DNA of 9,457 bases from Erysipelotrichaceae bacterium (lineage in GTDB: Bacteria; Bacillota_I; Bacilli_A; Erysipelotrichales; Erysipelotrichaceae), in assembly GCA_900770275.1 (NCBI GenBank), contig CAAGJS010000239.1, positions 1 through 9,457 on the forward strand, read 5' to 3'. The translations under genes were made by a program, and so were the position numbers. Positions 1 through 6,713 of the stretch are shown piece after piece. Below the pieces are notes generated by a model. That model was not told where the DNA came from, ran no database searches, and was given only the letters and a program-made list of their open reading frames with translations. Within the stretch, counting starts at the first letter, position 1. Every line of letters begins with the position of its first letter.

Positions 1-1103
1 CAGCCATGCGCATCATAAAAGGCAAACATCTGCGGAAGGAAACTGAAGTCATAGTTGTCCTCCAGCCATCCGAAGGTTTTGCCCGACTCATTGATGAACA
101 TCTTTACGATATCCGGTTTCGCATCGTTATCGGTATATTCCATCCAGGCATTGAACAGCTCGTCCTCATCGACAAACTTCTCACCGCCATTGGCTTCTAC
201 CTGTGCCTCCGGATTTACGCCCAGAGGACCGGCCGTATTCGTACCGTTGCCGCCGATCTTGGCTGCCGTTTCCATGCCGAAGACCGTTGCACCGTTCAAT
301 GCCGCACTCAGATAGGTTGCCACGCCAGAGGATCCGAGACCGACAACGATCGTATCATAACCCTCAAGTTTCACAGTCTTCGTGCTCTTCTCTACCGGTG
401 TATACCACTGGCTCGAATCGCCGCCGTTTTCATCGATGACATTGGCAATGATAGACTTTGCCGCATTGCTCGATACGGTTGCGCCGCTGATCGAATCAAC
501 CGCAAGGCTCTGCGCTTCAATGATCCGCGGATACAGATTATCTTCCACTGTCTTATACTGCGGACTGTACTCATCCTCATCAGCCTGGGTCGCAGAACCT
601 GCACATACAGTTTCAATATTCGTGATCTTGTTGTCCTTGAAGGTTACAGCAAGCTCCATTTCCTTCATGATGCCGAAGGATGGTGCCTTCCCATTGTAGG
701 TTCCATCTGGAACCGCTGCTGTCGCTGCAGAGGCAGAAGACGCTGTGCCGGCTGCCTGTGCAAGGTCATCCGCAACACCCTTCTGTACCGCTGTACTTGT
801 ATAGGTTGCTCCGGAAACGAGATCAAATTCCGCGCTGTTGCTCGAAAGGATGTTTTCCTTCAGTGTATCCAGTGCAGCCCCGCCAACAGTAGGCGTCTCA
901 CTATCACCCACAAGCTCCACATCCGAAATCTTGCCATCGGCGATGGTCAGAGTAACCGTTACCGGACCGCCAAAGCCCTGCTGCTGGCTTGTGTAAGTGC
1001 CATCTTTCAGGCCTGAATCATTCGTAGCAGTGCCGCTTCCCGCACATCCCGCCAGAGATAATGCAAGCAGTGCACTGATACCGACTGCTGCTAACTTTCT
1101 CAT
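1..1103 (-). CDS. Lipoprotein flavoreductase, FMN-FMN-FAD (5' part, runs off window)
   Basis: Probable extracytoplasmic fumarate/urocanate-reductase-like flavoprotein; the first 367 residues are present and the rest lies beyond position 1. The ATG follows GGAGGAAG at good spacing. A short signal peptide ends in the lipobox LAGC with Cys20, so the protein should be lipid-anchored outside the membrane. Two FMN_bind domains follow, about residues 33-115 and 125-225. Each carries the D-x-x-S-G-A-T motif that ApbE-type transferases use for covalent FMN attachment (D94 to T100 and D203 to T209). An FAD-binding (FAD_binding_2) domain begins near residue 248 with GLGSSG at 255-260, then an IGGNGTNTAG segment typical of the family. 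Known relatives pass electrons from membrane carriers through FMN to FAD and reduce an external acceptor. The substrate cannot be assigned because the catalytic region is missing. The second FMN domain is less usual than a single one. No partner genes are visible in the window. Confidence 0.88.
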   Translation of the reverse strand, partial: MRKLAAVGISALLALSLAGCAGSGTATNDSGLKDGTYTSQQQGFGGPVTVTLTIADGKISDVELVGDSETPTVGGAALDTLKENILSSNSAEFDLVSGATYTSTAVQKGVADDLAQAAGTASSASAATAAVPDGTYNGKAPSFGIMKEMELAVTFKDNKITNIETVCAGSATQADEDEYSPQYKTVEDNLYPRIIEAQSLAVDSISGATVSSNAAKSIIANVIDENGGDSSQWYTPVEKSTKTVKLEGYDTIVVGLGSSGVATYLSAALNGATVFGMETAAKIGGNGTNTAGPLGVNPEAQVEANGGEKFVDEDELFNAWMEYTDNDAKPDIVKMFINESGKTFGWLEDNYDFSFLPQMFAFYDAHG

Positions 1104-1124
1104 ACACTTCTTCCTCCGGCAGAG

Positions 1125-1133
1125 ATTGTAGCA
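1125..1133 (-). promoter_or_regulatory. Possible extended -10 promoter of the flavoreductase
   Basis: On the minus strand this reads TGCTACAAT, an extended -10 (TGn plus TACAAT). It lies about 20 bases upstream of the flavoreductase ATG. No good -35 lies at 16-18 bp. Transcription would start near 1118, leaving a leader of about 15 nucleotides that consists mostly of the ribosome binding site. Plausible but weak. Confidence 0.35.
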
Positions 1134-1146
1134 GTTTCCACAATAG

Positions 1147-1171
1147 AAAAGGGAGCGTTTTTTACGACCCC
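1147..1171 (-). terminator. Weak intrinsic terminator after the XRE regulator
   Basis: Minus-strand arms GGGGTCGT and ACGCTCCC (1164-1171 and 1151-1158) can pair over eight positions, with one G-U pair and one mismatch. The loop is AAAAA, and TTTTC follows the stem. It sits between the regulator stop and the promoter of the flavoreductase, so it would separate the two units. The short T-run and the mismatch make it a weak call. Confidence 0.35.
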
Positions 1172-1214
1172 TGAATCAATCTGATTACTTCAACTTCCGG
1201 AATAGGAAATAAAA

Positions 1215-1700
1215 TCACCTGCTTGCAGTCTTCTTTTTATGCAGATGATTCACTGCCAGGTTGACCACCGTCACCAGCACGCCCAGCAGGATCAGAATCC
1301 ATCCCACACCGATCATCCAGAAATTCTCATGCAGAATGCCCTGGGCATCCACATATTCAACAGTCGCACCCTTGATCAGAAACAGCGCAACACCGCACAG
1401 CACAAGAATCGCACCTGCCCAGGCGGCGATCATCATACGCTTCGCCCTTCTGCCTTCGCTTCCATCTTCAATCAGCTTTTGTGTCATATCATTCATATTG
1501 TTAGATCCTCCTAAGATCAGCCAGTCAAGGGACACATGGAAGGCTGCGGCAATCTCCACCAGCATCCCGATATCCGGAAGATTCTTTCCATTCTCCCAGT
1601 TCGAGACAGCCTGACGCGTCACATGAAGTTTCTGTGCCATCTCCTCCTGGGTCAGTTTGTTTTCATTCCGGATCTCTTTGATCTGCTGTGAAAATTCCAT
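1215..1700 (-). CDS. XRE-family regulator with two C-terminal membrane segments
   Basis: A 161-residue transcriptional regulator. Residues 5-61 form a Cro/C1-type helix-turn-helix: helix 2 is around TQEEMAQKL (17-25) and the recognition helix around TRQAVSNWENG (28-38). After a short charged linker come two hydrophobic segments, about 89-109 and 127-149, and a Lys-rich C-terminus. The predicted topology is hairpin-like with both ends in the cytoplasm. The 17-residue stretch between them (VDAQGILHENF at 117-127) resembles DUF3955 as I remember it, which is common in Bacillota fused to XRE domains. Such proteins probably sense something at the membrane or anchor the repressor, but their signals are mostly unknown. 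The start follows GAAGGGAG. It has its own promoter with an overlapping palindrome, which suggests autoregulation (inferred). Its targets are not known; the neighbouring flavoreductase is one candidate. Confidence 0.85.
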   Translation of the reverse strand: MEFSQQIKEIRNENKLTQEEMAQKLHVTRQAVSNWENGKNLPDIGMLVEIAAAFHVSLDWLILGGSNNMNDMTQKLIEDGSEGRRAKRMMIAAWAGAILVLCGVALFLIKGATVEYVDAQGILHENFWMIGVGWILILLGVLVTVVNLAVNHLHKKKTASR

Positions 1701-1724
1701 GTCTGTTCTCCCTTCGGCCCTTTC

Positions 1725-1753
1725 TTTGTAGGCGAAGAACCCTCTTTCTTCAA
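1725..1753 (-). promoter_or_regulatory. Promoter of the XRE regulator
   Basis: On the minus strand, TTGAAG (1748-1753) and TACAAA (1725-1730) are separated by exactly 17 bp, a sigma-A-type arrangement. The -10 lies 24 bp upstream of the regulator start. The -35 is inside the palindrome at 1744-1758. Confidence 0.5.
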
Positions 1754-1758
1754 GAAAG
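1744..1758. promoter_or_regulatory. Perfect palindrome, candidate operator
   Basis: CTTTCTT-C-AAGAAAG has 7-bp perfect arms around one central base. It covers the -35 of the regulator promoter. A dimeric helix-turn-helix protein bound here would block polymerase, so it is a natural candidate for the product of the next gene (inferred). Confidence 0.4.
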
Positions 1759-1812
1759 CGGTCCTTGCATAGCCTGTTTTATGCGTCTTTATTACACGCA
1801 AGCACCGCTTTC
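1754..1812. repeat. 15-bp inverted repeat between yolD-like gene and regulator
   Basis: The arms are GAAAGCGGTCCTTGC (1754-1768) and GCAAGCACCGCTTTC (1798-1812). They are complementary at 14 of 15 positions around a 29-base loop. It starts 9 bases after the yolD-like stop codon in the direction of transcription. Neither side has a T-run, so it is not a standard terminator. Five bases of one arm are shared with the palindrome at 1744-1758, so the two cannot fold together in RNA. Confidence 0.55.
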
Positions 1813-1821
1813 CCTGCCTGT

Positions 1822-2316
1822 TTACTGCTGTGTTAGGGCATCTTCTGTATTTTCCGTCAGATCATCGTCATCGATCAGCTCATCTTCCTCATGCGCAAAC
1901 ACTGACGACTCAATGCCGTCAATGTCCTCGATCCGATACATCTTTTTATTCATAAACTGAATGATGTGTTCCGTCTCATCGATCCGCCTCAGACATCCGC
2001 TGACTTCTTCATACATCCCGCCGTCTTTCACGGCATCCGACACAAAGACAAGCAGACGAACCATCGGATGCACATCCTTGAGCTGACTCAGGATCGCAAT
2101 CTTCTGATCCAGCATCTCGCGTTCCTCTTCACTCAAAATCCGCCGCTGTTCGGTCGCCCGGGCTTCTTCCGCAATCAGCTCCTTATAGCCGGTAAGCGCA
2201 TCAAAGGGAAGAAACTGCGCCGCCCGCTTGGCCATGGGCATCGGATGATGATACTTTGACTGGAGTCTGGGATGATCATACAGATCAGCGTACGGATCAC
2301 GAACTGTCTTATTCAT
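1822..2316 (-). CDS. YolD-like protein, partner of Y-family polymerase
   Basis: A 164-residue soluble protein. Residues 23-44 carry the family hallmark (M-x-M-x-x-RAAQF-x-PF-x-ALTGY). Similar segments occur in the YolD-like proteins encoded beside UmuC/UvrX-type polymerases in Bacillota. Residues 45-80 look helical and charged. Residues 85-140 look like the usual small beta-rich part (LLVFVSDAVKDGG, then IDETEHII and MYRIEDIDGIES). The C-terminus (141-164) is very acidic. Its start codon overlaps the polymerase stop in ATGA, a sign of translational coupling, and GGAGG lies 9 bases upstream. The family's biochemical role is not settled; by context it helps or restrains translesion synthesis. 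Confidence 0.82.
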   Translation of the reverse strand: MNKTVRDPYADLYDHPRLQSKYHHPMPMAKRAAQFLPFDALTGYKELIAEEARATEQRRILSEEEREMLDQKIAILSQLKDVHPMVRLLVFVSDAVKDGGMYEEVSGCLRRIDETEHIIQFMNKKMYRIEDIDGIESSVFAHEEDELIDDDDLTENTEDALTQQ

Positions 2317-3818
2317 GCGTGATGGCCTCCGATCTGCTTGTTGCGCTTGATGGTCATCGCATCCTCTTCCAGATCCATTGCCTTGACAATGGAGTTCTTT
2401 CCGTACTTTTCCTGAATCTCGAGGATTGCCTTCTGGGCTTTCGTTTCGCGCTGACGGCGCTGGCGCTCCTGCTGTATCTGCTGATCCATGACATCGGAAT
2501 CCGAGAAAAGATCAAACTGCCCTACCTCTCCATAGGCTTCAGCCTTGTCTTCCGGAATCACATTGCCTGCCGAAAGGTAGACACGCCGCACATACATCGC
2601 CGGATCCGCGATCGCCTCATAGATCTTCACAAACGCATCCGTCAGTTCCACGGAGGATGATGTCCAGTTCTTCAAACGCAGCCCCGCATGCGCACTGGCC
2701 GGGACCTTGCGGCCATAGTAATCCATGCTCATGCCGCCAGGATGATCTTCCATCGCATCATCCTCGCTGCTGGTGCGATCAAAGCCAACATACAGCCCCA
2801 CTTCCCGCGTCTTCAGATGTTTCTTCACAAGATCCAGCGCCAGAAGGTCCGCCATCTCCTTGATGATCAGCAGCCCTTTCTCATGCGTATAGGGCTTCAG
2901 AAGAACCTGCCCCTGCGAAAGACTTTTCACTTCTGGCCGATAGGCTTTGATATCTGCGATCGTCACCGGCTCATAGCCCCAGGCATGATCAATCAGCAGC
3001 TCCGCATTCACCCCGAAAATCTTATACAGAGTCTCTTCATCTTTGAGGGAATAGGCCGCAAGGTCACCCATCGTATGAATGTTCAATGCCGCGAGCCTTG
3101 CCGCAATGCCATGACCGACCCGCCAGAAATCCGTCAACGGCTGGTGCGACCACAGCTGCCGCCGATAGCTGGATTCATTTAAGGACGCAATCCGAACCCC
3201 GTACGCATCGCCAGGGATATGCTTGGCCACAATATCCATTGCGACTTTCGCAAGATATAGATTCGTACCGATGCCGGCGGTTGCCGTAATTCCGGTTGCG
3301 TTTAATACGTCATGGATCATCTTCCGTGCCAGCGCATACGGCGTCATATTTGCCGAGGAAAGATAGGCAGTCGCATCGATGAACACCTCATCGATCGAAT
3401 AGACATGAATGTCCGCCGCCGACACATAGTTGAGATAGATACCGTAGATCTGTTGGCTGGTTAGAAGATATTCCTGCATCCGGGGACGAGCGATAATGAA
3501 GTCAAGCTTATAGTCCGGATGTTCCTGAAGTTCGATCGCATTGCTTGAAGATCCTGTAAAGTACTTCCCGTGCAGTGCCTTCAGACGCTGTTCATTGATC
3601 TTCTTTACCGCCTGCTGCACTTCAAAAAGCCGTGCCCGTCCTGGAATTCCATAGGCTTTCAGCGAGGGCGAAACGGCAAGACAGATCGTCTTCTCTGTCC
3701 GGCTGACATCCGCCACAACAAGATTGGTCGTCAAAGGATCCAGATTCCGATATGCGCATTCCTGGGAGGCATAGAACGACTTCAGATCAATCGCGATGTA
3801 GGTACGCTGCTTCTGCAT
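2313..3818 (-). CDS. Y-family translesion DNA polymerase (UvrX/UmuC type)
   Basis: A 501-residue error-prone polymerase of the UmuC/DinB superfamily, closest in style to Bacillota UvrX/YqjW. Catalytic carboxylates are visible: D11 in AIDLKSFYAS, and D143-E144 in YSIDEVFID. Tyr16 is the likely steric gate against ribonucleotides. A helix-hairpin-helix region follows at about 229-257 (FWRVGHGIAARLAALNIHTM), then the little-finger domain (about 295-420). QFDLF at 434-438 fits the beta-clamp binding motif. The tail ends in RNKQIGGHHA, a usual ending for this subfamily. The only in-frame ATG is at 3818; an in-frame stop lies four codons upstream. The ribosome binding site (GGAG) sits only two bases from the ATG, which is unusually close. 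No Gram-positive SOS box (GAAC-N4-GTTC) is visible upstream, so damage control is not evident here. Confidence 0.93.
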   Translation of the reverse strand: MQKQRTYIAIDLKSFYASQECAYRNLDPLTTNLVVADVSRTEKTICLAVSPSLKAYGIPGRARLFEVQQAVKKINEQRLKALHGKYFTGSSSNAIELQEHPDYKLDFIIARPRMQEYLLTSQQIYGIYLNYVSAADIHVYSIDEVFIDATAYLSSANMTPYALARKMIHDVLNATGITATAGIGTNLYLAKVAMDIVAKHIPGDAYGVRIASLNESSYRRQLWSHQPLTDFWRVGHGIAARLAALNIHTMGDLAAYSLKDEETLYKIFGVNAELLIDHAWGYEPVTIADIKAYRPEVKSLSQGQVLLKPYTHEKGLLIIKEMADLLALDLVKKHLKTREVGLYVGFDRTSSEDDAMEDHPGGMSMDYYGRKVPASAHAGLRLKNWTSSSVELTDAFVKIYEAIADPAMYVRRVYLSAGNVIPEDKAEAYGEVGQFDLFSDSDVMDQQIQQERQRRQRETKAQKAILEIQEKYGKNSIVKAMDLEEDAMTIKRNKQIGGHHA

Positions 3819-3826
3819 GTCTCCAT

Positions 3827-3832
3827 TTTATA
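3827..3832 (-). promoter_or_regulatory. -10-like TATAAA directly before the polymerase gene
   Basis: On the minus strand TATAAA follows the T-run of the sigma-factor terminator and ends 8 bases before the polymerase ATG. No convincing -35 lies at 16-18 bp, where the terminator stem is. If used, transcription would begin within a few bases of the start codon. Confidence 0.3.
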
Positions 3833-3833
3833 A

Positions 3834-3861
3834 GAAAAAGCCGGCACATTTTTGTGCCAGC
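3834..3861 (-). terminator. rpoD: Intrinsic terminator of the sigma factor gene
   Basis: Minus-strand arms GCTGGCAC (3854-3861) and GTGCCGGC (3840-3847) form an 8-bp stem with one G-U pair and a six-base loop. TTTTTC follows directly. It begins 18 bases after the sigma factor stop codon and ends 15 bases before the polymerase start. Confidence 0.85.
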
Positions 3862-3879
3862 TCTGTTCTTCGTTTCAGC

Positions 3880-4893
3880 TTATGCCTGCAGGAATCCAGC
3901 CAGACGCTTGGAGTTTGCCGGCTTTGCCAGCTTGGCAAGAGCAGTGGACTCAATCTGACGCACACGCTCACGCGTAACGCCAAACGACTCACCGACCTCA
4001 CTCAGAGTCTTAGGACGCGAACCATCGAGACCAAATCGCATCCGGATGACTGCAGCCTCCTTATCCGACAGGTGGCTCAGCAGTTCCTGCAGCTCATCGG
4101 AGAGAGCTGCGCGGTTTGCACTGTGCTCCGGCGTCTCGAACTTCTCGTCTTCCAGGAAGTCTTCGAGCTGCGCATTCTCATCTTCGCCGACCGGTGTCTC
4201 CATCGATACCGTCTCCTGCGTCAGGCTCTGCACCTCACGCACCTTCTCCGGCGTCAGATCACCGAGATACTTCGCGATCTCTTCCGGATTCGGATTGCGG
4301 CCAAGCTCCTGATTCAGCTCACGGGCTGCCTTATTGACACGGTAGGCGGTCTCATGCATGTGAACAGGGATACGAATGATTCTGCCCTTATCCGCAATGG
4401 CACGGGTAATACCCTGACGAATCCACCAGGTCGCATAGGTCGAGAACTTGAAGCCCTTCTCCGGCTCAAACTTATCAACGGCACGCATCAGACCGATATT
4501 GCCTTCCTGAATCAGATCCAGCAGGGGCATACCACGGTTGGCGTACTTCTTGGCGATCGAAACAACCAGACGCAGGTTCGAATTGATCAGCAGCTGACGT
4601 GCCTCTTGATCGCCCGCCTTGGCTGCCGTTGTAACTTCGCGCTCCTTTTCCAGGCTCAGCAGCGGATAGCTGCCAATCCGGCGCATATAATCTTTGATCG
4701 GGTCATCCAGAGAGCCAACCGCATAAACGACATTGGTCTCCTCTAGGACTGCCTCCTCTTCGTTATTCTCAGCGTCCTCATCAACCTCTACTTCTTCATC
4801 CGCGGATTCTGCTTCTTCTTCCTCTTCTTCTGCCAGGATATCTTCATCCGTTGGCTCAGCCATATCCATCGTGCTGTTCTTCTGATCTTCCAT
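3880..4893 (-). CDS. rpoD: Primary-type sigma-70 factor (RpoD/SigA-like)
   Basis: RNA polymerase sigma factor, 337 residues from the chosen ATG at 4893, which has GGAGG seven bases upstream. An ATG 21 codons earlier (4956) lies inside the likely -35 and is rejected. Residues 61-92 are region 1.2 (DDPIKDYMRRIG). Region 2 spans about 105-175, with the core-binding segment LLDLIQEGNIGLMRAVDKF and the -10-reading segment TYATWWIRQGITRAI. Region 3 runs about 176-255, including IRIPVHMHET. Region 4.2 is TLSEVGESFGVTRERVRQIE at 297-316, the -35-reading helix-turn-helix. These match group 1 factors closely. The odd part is residues 1-55: a Glu/Asp-rich low-complexity tail instead of a recognisable region 1.1. 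The usual neighbour dnaG is absent, so a second, RpoD-like group 2 factor cannot be excluded. Confidence 0.85.
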   Translation of the reverse strand: MEDQKNSTMDMAEPTDEDILAEEEEEEAESADEEVEVDEDAENNEEEAVLEETNVVYAVGSLDDPIKDYMRRIGSYPLLSLEKEREVTTAAKAGDQEARQLLINSNLRLVVSIAKKYANRGMPLLDLIQEGNIGLMRAVDKFEPEKGFKFSTYATWWIRQGITRAIADKGRIIRIPVHMHETAYRVNKAARELNQELGRNPNPEEIAKYLGDLTPEKVREVQSLTQETVSMETPVGEDENAQLEDFLEDEKFETPEHSANRAALSDELQELLSHLSDKEAAVIRMRFGLDGSRPKTLSEVGESFGVTRERVRQIESTALAKLAKPANSKRLAGFLQA

Positions 4894-4927
4894 TCCGCCA
4901 CCTCCATCTTTTTTGTATGCGGAATGT

Positions 4928-4956
4928 AATAAAGCATATTTATTAAAACATTTCAA
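4928..4956 (-). promoter_or_regulatory. Promoter of the sigma factor gene
   Basis: On the minus strand, TTGAAA (4951-4956) and TTTATT (4928-4933) are 17 bp apart, with TGC just before the -10 (extended -10). The predicted start, near 4921, leaves a leader of about 28 bases carrying the GGAGG site. The -10 matches consensus at four of six positions. Confidence 0.5.
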
Positions 4957-4959
4957 TGG

Positions 4960-5021
4960 GTTTGTGAAACAAATTGTTGAAAATCCAACTTTCTTGATAA
5001 CTTATCGAAATATTCACAAAC
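4960..5021. repeat. Nested inverted repeats between carboxypeptidase and sigma factor
   Basis: Outer arms GTTTGTGAA (4960-4968) and TTCACAAAC (5013-5021) are perfect 9-bp complements. Inside are GATAA-C-TTATC (4996-5006) and GTTG/CAAC (4976-4979, 4986-4989). Together they could fold into an AT-rich three-way junction. The structure begins right after the carboxypeptidase stop and lies just upstream of the sigma promoter. There is no T-run, so it is not a standard terminator. Confidence 0.45.
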
Positions 5022-6698
5022 TCACAGCACAATGGAAGCGGTTGCACACCCAGCTTTCGCATTCGAAACACTCAGCTCAAGCTTTGTACCTTCCGCGGCC
5101 AGCACGATCCAGGTCACCTTCTTTTTCGCTCTGGCGGCGGCCTGTGTCGTCAGATTTCCATAAAAGCTCATGAATGTCTTCGAGCTTCCATACCCCTGCA
5201 GCTCCGGAATATCGACGCTTGTCTTCGGGGAGAGAATCTTACCTCCGCTCAGTTCCACCTTGATGGGTGTATCCTTCTTCAGATTCTTAGCAGATTCACT
5301 GAGGCTGGTGCTCATATAACCATGGTTGCCAATGACAGCTTCCACTTCATAGACATTGTCATCAACCTTCTTTGCAGTGAACGAATCAATCACCAGATGC
5401 GGTGCAGCCTTGGCCAGCGAGATCATGAACTTCGTCATCGGCTCCAGCACCGACAGCAGCATGTCTTCGGGCGGATTCTGGATCGTAAACTTCCAGTTGA
5501 AGCCGCCGACCTCAACCTCGCCGAACTGCGGATGATCAACCGGCGTCCAGTCCTTGTAATACTGCGGCGCATGTTCCTTGACCCACTTCATGCAGGCATT
5601 GAACCGCTTCAGCACTATCTTCATGTCTTCCTTCTGGCTACCCCAGTTTCTAGGGACGCCAACCTTCGAATCCAGATCCCACAGCTCCACCGTATATGCC
5701 GGAATGCCTTCATTCTGGAAGCACCAGTCATCGAAGGCACCGGAATCGTAGTTTTCCTGATCATGGATGAAGCTGTCAAAGATGTTCAGCGGCACGTAGC
5801 CCGTCGCTTCCTGCCCCATTTCGGCCAGCGTCTTGAGAAGATCAATGTCTTCCGGATGCGCTTTGGTCGAAGGCTTGGTTCCAGGCGGATACAGAATCAG
5901 ACCGCCGCTGGTATGATTGGTCGACACACAGCAGATATTGGGATGCGCCAGGATGAAGTCCACCATCGCATGCGTCTCCGGATTATAGAGAGGATAGGGT
6001 CCAGCCCCAGGCTGACGGCCATCCGGGAACCAGCCAAATGGATAGTTGCGGTTGAAGTCCAGCGCCCAGTCCTTCTTCTTCATCTTCAGATTCTCGTCGC
6101 CGTCAAACGACTCGAGCATCCCTTCCGTGAAAATATCGTAGAAGGTTCCTTCCGTATCATCCGGCTTTCGCAGTGTCATTGTCGATCCGTCCTGGGGATC
6201 GATCTTCCAGGCACCATAGGGCGTCTTGATCCGCATCATCCGGACCACATCATCCCCATCAAGATCCTTTTCATAGATGCCGCCGGCTTCCGGTTTATAG
6301 ACACGGTCCGCGGAACGGATCGAATACGGCGTCGTCAGATAGGTTTCCGCACCATCGGGGGAAACTCTTGGAACAACGTAGACCGTCATCTGATCAAGCA
6401 GCTTTGTCACACCATCGTCACTTCCGTAATTGGTCAGCAGATAGTCTGCCGTGTGCATCGCTGCCATCGTACCCGTCACTTCGCCAGCATGCGTACCGCC
6501 ATCGACATAGAAAGCGGGCTTCTTCAGCGGATCGGAGTTTGGTGAGGTGATGGTCAAGGCAAAGATGTTTCTTCCTTCCGGTGTCGTGCAGATGCTTTCG
6601 ACGCTGACCAGTTTCGCAAACAATTCTTTCAGTTTGAAAATATTGGACTTCAGCGTCTCGTAAGTCCAATAGCTGTCATAGGTAAATGTCGTTTTCAT
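5022..6698 (-). CDS. M14 zinc carboxypeptidase, predicted Arg/Lys (B-type) specificity
   Basis: A 558-residue metallocarboxypeptidase of the M14 (carboxypeptidase A/B) family, which removes C-terminal residues from peptides. Zinc ligands are His70 and Glu73 (GTHAGE) and His262 (STNHTSGG). The substrate-carboxylate region is DFNRNYP (214-220), and Glu338 (YTVELW) is the general base. Aligning the GAFDDW segment with the pancreatic enzymes, 13 residues before Glu338, puts Asp323 at position 255. Asp there defines carboxypeptidase B preference for Lys/Arg; carboxypeptidase A has Ile. Residues 145-215 hold the insert seen in many bacterial M14 enzymes, and about 437-558 looks like a beta-rich accessory domain. 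There is no signal peptide, so it probably acts in the cytoplasm on imported or internal peptides. It follows the transporter ATPase by 15 bases, with AAAGGA upstream, and is the last gene of the T-box operon. Family assignment is firm; specificity is inferred. Confidence 0.9.
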   Translation of the reverse strand: MKTTFTYDSYWTYETLKSNIFKLKELFAKLVSVESICTTPEGRNIFALTITSPNSDPLKKPAFYVDGGTHAGEVTGTMAAMHTADYLLTNYGSDDGVTKLLDQMTVYVVPRVSPDGAETYLTTPYSIRSADRVYKPEAGGIYEKDLDGDDVVRMMRIKTPYGAWKIDPQDGSTMTLRKPDDTEGTFYDIFTEGMLESFDGDENLKMKKKDWALDFNRNYPFGWFPDGRQPGAGPYPLYNPETHAMVDFILAHPNICCVSTNHTSGGLILYPPGTKPSTKAHPEDIDLLKTLAEMGQEATGYVPLNIFDSFIHDQENYDSGAFDDWCFQNEGIPAYTVELWDLDSKVGVPRNWGSQKEDMKIVLKRFNACMKWVKEHAPQYYKDWTPVDHPQFGEVEVGGFNWKFTIQNPPEDMLLSVLEPMTKFMISLAKAAPHLVIDSFTAKKVDDNVYEVEAVIGNHGYMSTSLSESAKNLKKDTPIKVELSGGKILSPKTSVDIPELQGYGSSKTFMSFYGNLTTQAAARAKKKVTWIVLAAEGTKLELSVSNAKAGCATASIVL

Positions 6699-6713
6699 TG
6701 GGATCCTTTCCGA

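Noticed and set aside
6..1016. Long plus-strand open frame of 336 codons
   Set aside because: It is antisense to the flavoreductase, which has a lipobox, two FMN motifs and a good ribosome binding site. The plus-strand translation has no recognisable domain and is rich in Arg, Cys and Ile, as expected from a shadow frame.
3816..3880. LexA-type SOS box before the polymerase gene
   Set aside because: The only GAAC nearby is not followed by GTTC at the right distance, so no Gram-positive SOS box is supported.
4894..4956. Upstream ATG at 4956 as the sigma factor start
   Set aside because: It would add 21 residues with no family likeness and no ribosome binding site, and it falls in the likely -35. 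The ATG at 4893 has GGAGG at ideal spacing.
4960..5021. DnaA boxes or an origin in the AT-rich gap
   Set aside because: The closest matches to TTATCCACA have at least two mismatches and are too few. There are no replication genes beside them.
5322..6545. Plus-strand open frame of 407 codons
   Set aside because: It is antisense to the M14 carboxypeptidase, which has all zinc and catalytic residues. The plus frame shows no family features.
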